Below, in pieces: positions 33,913-44,495 of a stretch of DNA of 64,000 bases; the stretch's first letter is position 1, and every line of letters starts with the position of its first letter. The stretch lies in assembly GCF_018991925.1 (NCBI RefSeq), contig NW_024725520.1, positions 901,001 through 965,000 of the forward strand, read 5' to 3'. The position numbers and the translations under genes were made by a program. The notes beneath the pieces are model-generated. The model searched no databases and was not told where the DNA came from. It saw only the letters and a program-made list of their open reading frames with translations. The DNA comes from Homarus americanus. Its lineage: Eukaryota > Arthropoda > Malacostraca > Decapoda > Nephropidae.

Positions 33913-34180
33913 CAATATTTGAAGTGTGATGAGTGACGTGGTGATGTATGGTGTGATGAGTGACGTGGTGATGTGTGGTGTGATGAGTGACGTGGTGATG
34001 TATGGTGTGATGAGTGACGTGGTGATGTATGGTGTGATGAGTGACGTGGTGATGTGGTGTGATGAGTGACGTGGTGATGTGTGGTGTGATGAGTGACGTG
34101 GTGATGTATGGTGTGATGAGTGACGTGGTGATGTGTGGTGTGATGAGTGACGTGGTGATGTGGTGTGATGAGTGACGTTT
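33913..34180. repeat. 27-bp array with TGACGT in every unit
   Basis: The unit is TGTGATGAGTGACGTGGTGA plus TGTATGG. TGACGT occurs at 33934, 33961, 33988, 34015, 34042, 34067, 34094, 34121, 34148 and 34173. Confidence 0.95.
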
Positions 34181-34619
34181 CCTTAAAAACATGTGTATAA
34201 AAAATAGATGGTAAAAAAAAAAATTTCCCGCCCACAACCCACAACCCATAACCTCAAATCAACGACCCAAAATCCACAACCCACAGCCCACAACCCCCAC
34301 AGCCCACACAGCCTACATGATAATACCCAAAAAAAAAAAGTTACGTGATATGATTTGGGATTTTGAAGCGAGAAAGTGAATTGTGTCGGTGTTGAGTCAA
34401 TTTCTCTCTCGTCGTGATGTGTCCTATGTGTGTGTGTGTGGATATAAAGGGATGGTGGAAGGGTTAGTAGATGTGGAGGAGATGGATGTGGAGTAGTGGA
34501 GAGGGTGGAAGTGATCACCACCCCGACCACCAGACTGCCGCTGACTCATGCTGGTCTGCCCCACCTTAAGACAACTTCTATTGATTCTCCTCATTCTTCC
34601 TCATCCCCGTAAACTCGGG

Positions 34620-34868
34620 ACCGTGGTGGTATTCTTCCCTCCCTCCTAACCCACCTACCCTCCTAACCACCTACCCTCCCCACCCTCCCTAACCCACCAC
34701 CCTCCTAACCCACCCACCCTCCTAACCCACCTACCCTCCTAACCCACCTACCCTCCTAACCTTCCTCCTCCTCACCCACCTACCCTCCTAACCTTCCCTC
34801 CCTCCTAACCCACCTACCCTCCTCACCCACCTACCCTCCTAACCCACCCTCCTACCCACCTACCCTAC
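34620..34868. repeat. CTAACCCACCTACCCTC array
   Basis: About 17-bp units. 34181-34619 before it is unique with short CCCACAACCCA runs near 34230-34310. Confidence 0.8.
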
Positions 34869-35030
34869 AGCGCCTTCTTCATTGTCCAGATCTAAACGCC
34901 AGTATAAACTTAGCGTCCTCCACCCAGGTCTTATCAGCGAGACAGCCAACCGTGTCTCCCCGTTCGAAAACCGCTGTACCGTGACATATCCAGAGCGAGA
35001 TTGTCTCTACTTCCCTCCCTCTAATGGTCT
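34869..35030 (+). CDS. Candidate exon after a pyrimidine-rich array, unrecognised
   Basis: After the CCCACCTACCCTCCTAA array the sequence CTACCCTACAG gives a good acceptor, followed by open, non-repetitive codons: SRSKRQYKLSVLHPGLI, NRCTVTYPERDCLYFPPSN. The frame then enters a CT-rich stretch with no clear donor. No family was recognised. The array may simply mimic a splice acceptor. Confidence 0.18.
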
Positions 35031-35355
35031 CTCTCTATATCTCTCTCTATCTCTCCTTTCACCTCATTAATCCATTTTCCCCTCGTCTGTTCTGCCACTT
35101 ATCTCTTCCGTGTGTCTTCTGCTCTCTGGGATTATCTCTCTTTATATATAGCATCTGAGAGACAGTTATAGTGGTATTAACGTCACCAGGTGTTGTTTAT
35201 ATATTGGACTCGGGGGCGCCCCTAACAGATGCCGTCCTCCCGTAACCCTTGACAATACATCGTTCTCCTCCTCCTGACGCCAGACTTAATGAAATGTTGA
35301 AAGGTATGTTAGTTGTTGGTGGACTCGTGTACTGTAACTGTCTTCCTTCGCCTTG
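35031..35355. other. Unique DNA
   Basis: CT-rich at first, then ordinary sequence. No gene. Confidence 0.4.
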
Positions 35356-35595
35356 GGTTAAGTGTGGTTAGATTAGGTTAAGTTTGGTTAGATTATATTA
35401 GGTTATAGGGTTGGGTTGGCGTCAGGTTAAGTTAAGTTAGATTATATTAGGTTATAGGGTTGGGTTGGCGTCAGGTTAGGTTAAGTTAAGTTAGATTATA
35501 TTAGGTTATAGGGTTGGGTTGGCGTCAGGTTAGGTTAAGTTAGGGTGTATGATCATTAGGTCAAATAAACTGAGAGGGGCTATTCTTCAGGTGAT
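35356..35595 (-). mobile_element. TTAGG-like tract with right arm
   Basis: Three roughly 60-base tandem units (TTAGATTATATTAGG, TTATAGGGTTGGGTTGGCG, TCAGGTTAGG) lead into TTAGGGTGTATGATCATTAG, GTCAAATAAACTG and CTATTCTTCAGGTGATGC. Confidence 0.55.
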
Positions 35596-35820
35596 GCGAG
35601 AAGAGTAACGGAAAGAAATCCAGTAATACAATAAATACAAAATACAAGACAAGTTCCATGAATCATGTCAGAACTATGGTAATGGTCGTCAAGTGTGGGA
35701 AGACGGGGAAATTTTTACATTAATGGCTGAGGCGACATGGTGTTGGCAATGACAGACGTGAGAACAGGACGCAAGCATAGCTGTCACGCCACTATGTACG
35801 CGATGGGAAGGAGACTGGGA

Positions 35821-35896
35821 CCACCTGAAGATTAGACACCTCAGTTTATTTCACCTGAAGCTTAACCACCTTAACGATAATGTAACTTAACCTAAG
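35821..35896 (+). mobile_element. CACCTGAAGATTA-arm element, clean left arm
   Basis: CACCTGAAGATTAGACACC, CAGTTTATTTCACCTGAAG, CTTAACCACCTTAACG. It lies 225 bases after a right arm; the two may be an inverted pair split by other DNA. Confidence 0.6.
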
Positions 35897-36272
35897 CTGT
35901 GTCACGGTGTAAATCATATCAACAGCTGTAACAAGGTTTGGTTTAAGCTGGGCTGGGCGTGGTCCGAGGCTGCAGGGAACTGACACACACACACACACAC
36001 ACACACACACCCCCCGCAGATCATATCCACCAAGGTCTCTAGGTATGACAGACCGCTGGTAGAGGCCCGTGTCCCATGTATTAAACACTACTACCAGGGC
36101 GCGCGTCACACACACCAAACCACCACGGAGTGTTACAGTCAACCACTATGGTCTGTCATACAAAACTACGATTATTTTTTTTTCATGTATTAGACACATG
36201 TATATAATTACATTGACTAAAAGTACCTGGTATATGGACGTTGTACCTGAAGAATGTAATCCAAAACATGGG

Positions 36273-36275
<3 letters not shown>

Positions 36276-36369
<94 letters not shown>
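36276..36369. repeat. (GT)n microsatellite, 93 bases
   Basis: Uninterrupted GT. Frames in both strands through it are artefacts. 35897-36275 and 36370-36719 around it are unique, with an AC tract at 35981-36010 and a GGA-rich run at 36540-36595. Confidence 0.95.
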
Positions 36370-36371
<2 letters not shown>

Positions 36372-36719
36372 ATAACCCGGTATTGTCTGGCACAACCTCA
36401 CGAGGATCACTGCACACAGACAAGGAAAGATAATTGCTTATACCTGGCTTATCTTGTTGTGGGCTGTGAGTTGATGTTATGTGGTTGTCCTTAGGTTAGG
36501 TTAGACATGATCAAATATAATGAGGTGTAGTGTGGATAGAGGAGGAGGAGGAGGAGTACATGAGGGTGGAGGAAGAGGAGGAGGAGGAGGAGGAAGAACA
36601 CCGCCGTGAGCCTCGGCGTCAACCCCGGCAACACAATAACCCACTGAGGAATGTTGTCCTCCAACCAGCCACGCCCTCACCTGACGCCAGTAACCCACCA
36701 CTTGTATTTTATTGTAGTT

Positions 36720-37205
36720 GTCAGCCAGGTGATGTAGGTGATGCAGGTGTGTTTAGGTGATTCAGGTGTGTCTAGGTGATTCAGGTGTGTCTAGGTGATT
36801 CAGGTGTGTCCGGGTGATACAGGTGGGTCCAGGTGATTCAGGTGTGTCTAGGTGATTCAGGTGTGTCCAGGTGATGCAGGTGTGTCTTGGGTGATGCAGG
36901 TGTGTTCTAGGTGATGCAGGTGCCTTGGTGGCTTAAGGTGTGCCTGGTGATGAAGTGTGTTTAGTGATGCAGGTGTGTTTCTAGGTGGGGATGGTGTATG
37001 CCCTTGGGTGCATGCAGGTGTGTGCCAGTGATGCAGGTGATGTAGGTGATGCAGGTGTGTTTAGGTGATTCAGGTGTGTCTAGGTGATTCAGGTGTGTCT
37101 AGGTGATTCAGGTGTGTCCGGGTGATACAGGTGGGTCCAGGTGATTCAGGTGTGTCTAGGTGATTCAGGTGTGTCCAGGTGATGCAGGTGTGTCCAGGTG
37201 ATGTC
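36720..37205. repeat. CAGGTGTGTCTAGGTGATT array, 19-20 bp, with block duplication
   Basis: About 25 units. The order of variants from 36728 to 36880 is repeated almost exactly at 37036-37195, with a scrambled segment between. Confidence 0.9.
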
Positions 37206-37305
37206 CTAACACACCTGTAATCAACTCCCACGTTACGAGTTCTTTAAAACTGACAGTAATTAGGCAAAAGACAGGTATTTAACGGCCTAAATGTAAGCAG
37301 TTGTG

Positions 37306-37588
37306 TAGTAAGGTTAGGTTAGGTTAGGTGAACTTTAGGTTAGGTTAGGTTAGGTTAGGTGAACTTTAGGTTAGGTTAGGTTAGGTTAGGTGAACTTTAG
37401 GTTAGGTTAGGTTAGGTTAGGTGAACTTTAGGTTAGGTGAACTTTAGGTTAGGTTAGGTTAGGTGAATTTTAGGTTAGGTTAGGTGAACTTTAGGTTAGG
37501 TTAGGTTAGGTTAGGTGAACTTTAGGTTAGGTTAGGTTAGGTGAACTTTAGGGTGGTTACTCTTCGGGGTGAAATAAGGTGACCGCCT
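37306..37588 (-). mobile_element. GAACTTTAGGTTAGG array ending in right arm
   Basis: Blocks of three to five TTAGG units are separated by TGAACTTTAGG, giving a variable higher-order array of about 240 bases. It ends in TTAGGGTGGTTACTCTTCGG and GGTGAAATAAGGTGACC. Confidence 0.55.
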
Positions 37589-37719
37589 CTTAACACAGCC
37601 GAGATTACTACCACTTTTTGCCTCCCAGTTGGACTTCATGCCAGACCCATTCACGATAAGAGACTCACAACCTTTTTACCATAACTATCAGATAAGTTGG
37701 TCCACCACTCCAGCGGATC

Positions 37720-38095
37720 ACTGGTTTCATCGGATTAGTTGCTCCGGCGCTCCATGAGATTAGTTGCTCTGGCGCTCCATGAGATTAGTTGCTCCGGCGC
37801 TCCATGAAATTAGTTGCAACGGCGCTCCATGGGATTAGTTGCTCCGGCGCTCCATGAGATTAGTTGCTCCGGCGCTCCATGAAATTAGTTGCTCCGGCGC
37901 TCCATGAGATTAGTTGCTCTGGCGCTCCATGAGATTAATTACTCCGGCGCTCCATGAAAGTAGTTGCTCCGGCGCTCCATGAGATTTGTTGCTCCGGCGC
38001 GCCATCGAATTAGTTGTTCAACGGGATTAGCTGCTCCATCGGATTAGCTGCTCCAGTGCTCCGGCGAGATTAGTTGCTCCACCACACCATCGGGC
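37720..38095. repeat. 25-bp array with CCGGCGCTCCATGAGATTAG
   Basis: About 14 units. Most carry GCTCCGGCGCTCCATGAGA; later units decay to CATCGGATTAGCTGC. Confidence 0.95.
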
Positions 38096-38239
38096 TGCTC
38101 CACCAGTCCGCCTTTCAACTTGGATATCCATTCTGTAGTCAACCTACCTGGGGCAGAGCGTTAACCACCAGGTATGCTGTAAAGGTTAAACCGGCTGGTC
38201 ACGGCGAGTTACTTTACCTGCCTGGTCATGGTCCTCGTC

Positions 38240-39068
38240 TGCCCAATTAACCCAGCCAGGTCACTCTCCGCCTTGCCCACCAACCCAGCCAGGTCACTCT
38301 CCCTGCCCTGCCCACCAACCCAGCCAGGTCACTGCCCTGCCCAATTAACCCAGCCAGGCCACTCCCCTGCCTTGCCCACCAACCCAGCCAGGTCACTGCC
38401 CTGCCCACCAACCCGGCAGCCAGGCCACTTCCCTGCCTTGCCCACCAACCCAGCCAGGTCACTCTCGCCCTGCTCCACCAACCCAGCCAGGTCACTCCCC
38501 CTGCCTGCTCCACCAACCCAGCCAGGTCACTCTCGCCTGCCCACCAACCCAGCCAGGTCACTCTCCTCGCCCTGCCCACCAACCCAGTCAGGCTACCTCG
38601 CCTTGCTCCACCAACCCAGCCAGGTCACTCCCTGCCCTGCCCACCAACCCAGTCAGGTCACTCCCCTCACCTGCCCCACCAACCCAGCTACAGGTCACTC
38701 TCACCCTGCCCACCAACCCAGCTAGGTCACTCCCTGCCTTGCCCACCAACCCAGCCAGGTCACTCCCCCTCGCTCCAGCTCACCAACCCAGCCAGTTCAC
38801 TGCCCCGCCTTGCCCACCAACCCACAGGCCACTTCCTGCCCCTGCCCACTCAACCCAGCCAGGTCACTGCCCTGCCCATCAACCCAGTCAGGGTTACCCC
38901 CTCGCCTGCCCACCAACCCAGCCAGGCTACCCTCGTTCAATTAACCCAGCCAGGCCACTCGCCTTGCCCACCAACCCAGCCAGGTCACTTCGGCTCGCCC
39001 TGCCCACCAACCCAGCCAGGTCACTCCCCCTCGCCTTGCCCACCAACCCAGCCAGGTCACTCTCCCTC
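38240..39068. repeat. About 31-bp array, ACCCAGCCAGGTCACT
   Basis: About 27 units of ACCAACCCAGCCAGGTCACT plus a C-rich spacer of variable length. The 165-codon plus frame (NPARSLP) is its translation. Confidence 0.95.
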
Positions 39069-39594
39069 TAAACTTAGTCAATATGAATCTGACTTGATAC
39101 TTTCCATTGAACCTGGACAGTGACGCTTTCTATTGAGCCCCCGAGTTAATTAATTCTTTGGTAATTTCTTCAACAGGTGAGGTTCAGTCAGGTGTAAAAT
39201 GGTGGCAGTAATAATGATAATTGTTAAAATAATACTAATAACAACAAAAATAATAATAATAATAACAACAAAAATAATAATAATAATAATAACTACACCT
39301 CAACAACGAACATTATTTCACGGACACATTTCAAGATAATTCGCGCGTGAAATTTTAGGACGGAGAGTTGGTTAGCAGTAGAGGAATAATTTAGTGTTCT
39401 GAGGTCAGTCCTTCATTAGCGATACTTGACAAGACTTCGTTAGTGTGTTGAGGTGCGGCAGGAATTAGACCTTAAAATACAGGTGTTTCGTCAAGTTTCG
39501 TCGGTGTCCGCTATACATTAAACCGTGACAACAAATTTGATGAAAAACCTAATTGAAATTTCTGATTCAGGTGGTGATACCGTTTTTATTTTAT
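39069..39594. other. AT-rich unique DNA
   Basis: AATAATAACAACAAA-type stretch at 39230-39290. No gene. Confidence 0.4.
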
Positions 39595-39912
39595 TACCTG
39601 AAGATTAGAGACCACCGTTTATTTCACTAGAGGATTGAACACCTTAACGCTATTGGAAGGGAGGGGGGGGGGTAGGTTTGATTAAGGTGGCGTTAGGTTA
39701 GTTTATGTTAAATTAGCCTTGGTTAGCATTAAGTGTGGTTAGTTTTAGTTACGTTATGTTAGTGTTATTATGATTATTCTTCAGGTGAAATAAGCTGGGG
39801 TTGTCTAATCTTCAGGTGAAATAAGCTGGGGTTATTTAATCTTCAGATGAAATAAGCTGGGGTATATAATCTTCAGGAGAAATAAGCTGGGGTATCTAAT
39901 CTTCAGGTGATC
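39595..39912. mobile_element. CACCTGAAGATTA-arm element, both arms, right arm amplified
   Basis: Left: TTACCTGAAGATTAGAGACC, GTTTATTTCACTAGAGGATT, ACCTTAACGCTATT. The middle is GTTAGG-like. Right: a roughly 31-bp unit (CTTCAGGTGAAATAAGCTGG plus GGTTGTCTAAT) repeated four times and closing with TAATCTTCAGGTGATCC. Confidence 0.7.
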
Positions 39913-40139
39913 CAATAACAAACCTAAGAACCATTTGGACCAAACAGCTGCATACACACGTTCACGGCTGTAGATGAGTGTTTGTGTGTTTGTGTGGGGG
40001 GACTGGGGGGTTGTTTGTTTGGTTATCGTCTGGGGTGATGGAAAGCTTAGCTTGTGTGTGTGGGGGGGGGGGGGTATACATAAACACATGCTGATGTGTA
40101 TGGGAGATGTATATGTAACTGTAATGGCTAGGAGATAGA

Positions 40140-41190
40140 CATAAGAACATAAGAATGGAGGAAACTGCAGCGGGCCTATTGGCACATACTGGGCAGTCCC
40201 GTTTACACCCAACCCCTATTGCTCATATAAGCATCCAACCTATGTTTGAAGCTATTCAGCGTATTCGAGTTAATGATGATATTTGGTAACTTGTTCCATT
40301 CATCCACTACTCTGTTTCCAAACCAGTGTTTGCCTTTTTCGCGCCTAAATCTAAATTTGTCTAATTTAAAACCATTGTTACGAGTTCGCTCCTGGTTGGA
40401 GAGTTTGAGTACCTTTGTAATGTCCCCTTTGTTTAGCCCTGACTTCCATTTATACACCTCTATCAGGTCGCCCCTCGCTCTACGTCTCTCGAGGGAGTGC
40501 AAATTAAGATGCTTTAACCTGTCTCTATACTCAAGGTTCCTAATGCCCGGGATTAGTCTTGTCATTCTCCACTGAATTCTTTCCAAGGATTCTATATCCA
40601 TTCTGTAATACGGTGACCAGAACTGAACTGCGTAATCCAGGTGTGGTCTCACAAGCGCAAGATAAAGTTTTAGGATGACCTCGCTAGTCTTGTAACTAAC
40701 ACTCCTTTGTATGAGCCCAAGTACTTTATTAGCCTTGTTACGAGCAAAAACACATTGTTTACTTAGCTTAAGGTTCCTACTTATCATTACTCCTAAATCT
40801 CTCTCGCAGTCGGATTTCTCTATGGCATCGTTGTTCATCTGGTATCTGGTTTCCCTGTTTACATCTCCTATACTGAGTACTTTACATTTGTCCACGTTGA
40901 ATTTCATCTGCCATTTTTCAGACCATTCGAAGAATTTGTTTGGATCTTCCTTTAGTTTTGCGGAGTCCTCCTCAGATTTAATAACACGTCCTATTTTAGT
41001 GTCATCAGCAAATTTACTTATGTTGCTGTCTATGCCGATATCTATGTCGTTTATGTATATAATAAATAATAATGGTCCAAGTACTGAGCCCTGGGGAACT
41101 CCACTAGTGACGTTGCTCCAATGGGACTTAGTGCCGTTAATGCTCACTCGCTGTTTCCTGTCCTGTAACCACGCCCTAGTATATGTAGTG
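40140..41190 (-). mobile_element. LINE family A, 5'-truncated, reverse-transcriptase frame intact (CR1/Jockey-like)
   Basis: A minus-strand frame runs unbroken from about 41187 to a stop at 40203 and continues upstream of its first Met (WLQDRKQR). It carries RT palm motifs: GVPQGSVLGPLLFIIYINDI, the catalytic FADDTK, and the post-RT block FEWSEKWQMKFNVDKCK. It then has the usual LINE C-terminal region (LVRPHLDYAVQFWSPYYR, RDRLKHLNLHSLERRR, HWFGNRVVDEWNKLP). The 5' half (endonuclease, fingers) is missing, as in truncated retrotransposition. After the stop there is a roughly 60-base 3' UTR ending in CTTATGTTCTTATG-type short repeats. The lack of stops over more than 320 codons suggests a young insertion. 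The clade is inferred from overall appearance; no tree was made. The plus-strand frames at 40246-40575 and 40711-41220 are antisense shadows. Confidence 0.9.
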
Positions 41191-41708
41191 AAAGACAGAG
41201 AGACAGACAGACAGGTGTGAGGGTTTAATTATCATCCTAAAGGCCGTATTCCTCCTTGCTATTTCTCTCATCTCTCTCTTCCAAACCCTCCCTCATCACC
41301 CTCTCCCTCCCTCTCCTTCTTCCTCCTCCTTCCACTCTCATACCCTCATCTTTCTCCCACCTCCAGCATTTGGTGTGATATAGAGGCGACGTTTCTAAAA
41401 CAAACACACACACCCACATTCCGGAAATTAATACTCTACACATCTGATTAAAAAGTAATCTTTAAGACATTTCATTGTACATTTCACATTAGTTTGTGCA
41501 ATAATTGTGTACACCTGACTACGTACAATTATAGTCTGTGTTTGTTGATTAAGCCTGATGGAAGTTGGTTTTGTTATTAAATAATTTTCTTTTTCTTTTT
41601 CAGGTATGTAACGTGAGGTGTGTCAGGCTGGGGGTGAGTACTTTAATACCTGCCTCTCACTGCCACGCTAGTTCATTTCGTTCGTCTCTACTCCAGTTGT
41701 TGAGCACC
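41191..41708. other. Unique DNA
   Basis: CT-rich at 41270-41350. A good-looking acceptor (TTTTTCTTTTTCAG) at about 41604 is not followed by an open coding exon. Confidence 0.4.
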
Positions 41709-41772
41709 TAACCTAACCTAACCTAACCTAACCTAACCTAACCTAACCTAACCTAACCTAACCTAACCTAAC
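41709..41772. repeat. Perfect (CCTAA)n tract
   Basis: About 13 perfect units of the arthropod telomeric pentamer (C-strand), the cleanest in the window, with no arm sequence either side. Confidence 0.9.
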
Positions 41773-42053
41773 ACCTTGTTTAGACTCCTCGGGTATTAGT
41801 CCTACACGTCTTCTCAGGTCCCCCAGCACTAATGTCTTACACCCAAGGGAGACTTTCTACTGCCTTCTCCCCATCCACCCTACCCTTCACCCAGTCACCC
41901 ACCCCACCCCGTCATCCACCCCACCCCGTCATCCACCCAGCTAAGCTCAGCAGTTCCCCTTGGCACAAAGTCAACATTTCCTTAGCTGGCGTGATGGAAG
42001 CTTCGAGGAAACGACAATGATCACTGATTTACACGTTGATTGGAGGGAAGTCA

Positions 42054-42055
42054 CG

Positions 42056-42140
<85 letters not shown>

Positions 42141-42155
42141 TACTACTACTACTAC
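42054..42155. repeat. (ACT)n microsatellite, about 100 bases
   Basis: One slip near 42140. It produces spurious poly-Thr, poly-Tyr and poly-Val frames. Confidence 0.95.
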
Positions 42156-42329
42156 GCCTGGGTATTCCTGTCCTCCCGTTGGCCCTATTCATCCCATTCA
42201 CCAACGAAATGATCTGGAAAATAAGGCTTTAAAAAAAATTCGACACAGGTTAGAAATTTTTTTGAAGGTAGGATTATGGGGGGGAGAATGGTAGGCTCCC
42301 TTTCCATTACAATTACGTGGCGGATTTGC

Positions 42330-42735
42330 ATATCAATAGTTCGGGGAGGGGAGGGGGGTGGAGGGGAAGAGGAAGACGAGGGGAGGGGCGATTGGAGTTC
42401 ACTTCCCCCTCCACTTCCCTCCACGTGTTGTGCTTCCCTCCTTTATTCGCGGGTAATTGCTCTTTAATTCTTCCCTTTGAACATCAATATTGGGAGTTGA
42501 GGGCCGCCCGGACGAGGTTATTTGTGACCCATCAACAGTTAGTGTCGGTAGGGGAGGTGGGGGGTGAAGATGGAGGGAAGGTGGGGCGAAGGGAGGGGAG
42601 GTGGGTGCCGAGGAGGGAAAGTAGGTGGGGGTGAAGGGTGGGGAGGTGGGGTGAAGGGGGTAGTGAGGTGGGGGCCAGGGAAGAACGGCAGTGAGGTGAG
42701 GAACATGACTGAGAGAGAGAGAGAGAGAGAGAGGA
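42330..42735. repeat. G-rich GGGGAGG tract and (GA)n
   Basis: Purine-rich at 42335-42390 and 42545-42700. GA at 42712-42733. Confidence 0.7.
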
Positions 42736-42769
42736 CTACTTTAATTGATGCATTTAGGAGTTGAATGAG

Positions 42770-43065
42770 GGTGATTGAGTGTGTTGAGGACGTGTTAGTG
42801 TGAAGTGTGTTGATGACGTGTTAGTGTGAAGTGTGTTGAGAACGTGTTAGTGTGAAGTGTGTTTATGACATGTTCGTGTGAAGTGTGTTGATGACATGTT
42901 AGTGTGAAGTGTGTTGGGGACGTGTTAGTGTGAGGTGTTTTGAGGACGTTAGTGTGAAGTGTGTTGATGACGTGTTAGTGTGAAGTGTGTTGATGACGTG
43001 TTAGTGTGAAGTGTGTTGAGGACGTGTTAGTGTGAGGTGTGTTGGGGACGTGTTAGTGTGAAGAA
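42770..43065. repeat. 26-27 bp array, GTGTTAGTGTGAAGTGTGTT
   Basis: About 11 units ending in GATGAC or GAGGAC. Confidence 0.95.
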
Positions 43066-43857
43066 GCATCACCCCGGAGGACTTAGTGACCGCCTACTCC
43101 TCGTCTCCCTCTCGAGTTACTCCTCAAACATCCCAGCAGAACCTTGACATTTATTTGCCTCTGATGTATGACGTCACTACTACCTCTACACACACACAGG
43201 GTCGGGTGAGGTCATCTACCCCCAGCTGCCCCCTCCCCCGCCCCCCCCCTCCTCGCCCCCACCCTGCCCTGCGCCCCTGCCCCACCTGCCGCCCCGCCCC
43301 ACCCCCCGTCATCACCATTTATATTTTCCATTCAGGAGAACTGGATCATTTACGTCCGTCCGTCAAGCCTGGCTGACGGTCGTACACTAGGCCTCCATTA
43401 CCCTGACGGACACAACAAGATCAACAATACTGTGACAGCGGGCCGGCGGGTCGGGGGGGCAGGGAGAGGTCATAGCCGTCACGGGAAAGGCAAAACGTAA
43501 TTGTTATCGTGAGGTGAAAGTCTGGTGGTTGTCGGGTGAATGTCGACGGGCCATTGTCGATGAGGGAGTTAGACGCGGCGTCGACAGCCATCATCAGTGG
43601 TCCTGGTCAGTTCCCGTAATGATGTTTGTCGTGGTCTTGTGTTTGTCCCGACACTCAGCCGTCACTCACGACTGTCCCCGGCCCTCATAAGTCCCTCACT
43701 CACATTTGGAGGAGGCGGATAGGCTAGTTTATCCCAGGTTAAGACGGATTAGTTGACACACCTCTCTCACGCTACACTGACTTGGGTGTTTGTTGGCCAA
43801 CTGTTCGCTGAAGAGGGAGGGGGGGGGGGGCGCCGGGGTGGAGCTGCCTTCTGTAGT
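43066..43857. other. Unique, locally CpG-rich DNA
   Basis: C-rich at 43225-43310. 43440-43640 has several CG dinucleotides (TCGACGGGCC, GACGCGGCGTCGACAG). No gene was recognised. Confidence 0.4.
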
Positions 43858-44003
43858 GTTAGGATAGGTTAGGTTAGGTTAGTTTATGTTAGATTACGAC
43901 ATATTAGATTAGAATAAGTTGGGTTAGATTTCAGTAGCTCAAATTAATTTATGTTAGCGTTAGGATGGTTAACCTTTAGTTGAAGTAAGCTGCAGGGTGA
44001 TCC
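43858..44003 (-). mobile_element. TTAGG-like tract with right arm
   Basis: AGGATAGGTTAGGTTAGG, then GTTAGCGTTAGGATGGTTAA, CCTTTAGTTGAAGTAAGCTG and GGGTGATCC. It abuts the LINE A fragment starting near 44020. Confidence 0.5.
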
Positions 44004-44019
44004 AACAATACTGTGTAGT

Positions 44020-44495
44020 GTATCACGACCACCTGAAGCCTGTGCACGGCAGCTCCTGTCGAGAGTTACTACCACTCTCTATCATCCATGAATCTATCAA
44101 GCCTCCTTTTGAAACTTTCCAGCGTTCCACTTACTACAAAGTTGCTAAGCTTGTTCCACTCGTCCACCACCCTATTTGTGAACCAGTTCCTTCCTATCTC
44201 CCTCCTAAACCTAAACTTATCCAACTTAAATCCGTTGTTCCGAGTCCTATCCTGCTCGGATATTATAAGAACTTTATCTTTATCACCTTTATTGATTCCT
44301 TTCACCCACTTGAATACTTCTATCATATCTCCCCGCACTCTTCGTCTTTCTAGGGAGTGCAAGTTTAGTTTCTTTAACCTATCCTGATATGGAAGGTTTC
44401 TAAGTCCCGGAATCATTTTCGTCATTCTTCGCTGCACCGACTCTAGTGAATTGATATCCATTCTATAATAAGGGCACCAGAACTGAACCGCAGCC
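44020..44495 (-). mobile_element. LINE family A, C-terminal fragment (second subfamily)
   Basis: A minus-strand frame of 130 codons plus about 11 upstream residues (AAVQFWCPYYR) ends at the stop at 44069. It shares the blocks SLERRRVRGDMIEVFKW, NGFKLDKFRFRRE and VVDEWNKL with the 40 kb copy but differs at many residues, so it belongs to another subfamily. Similarity stops abruptly near 44492, the truncation point. About 50 bases of 3' UTR follow. The plus-strand frames at 43997-44353 and 44088-44387 are antisense to it. Confidence 0.85.

Noticed and set aside
38228..39071. NPARSLP-repeat frames of 165 and 110 codons
   Set aside because: Translation of the 31-bp minisatellite, with frame changes between units.
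40246..41220. Plus-strand frames of 109 and 169 codons
   Set aside because: They are exact antisense of the intact LINE A reverse-transcriptase frame.
43997..44387. Plus-strand frames of 118 and 99 codons
   Set aside because: Antisense of the LINE A fragment ending at 44069.
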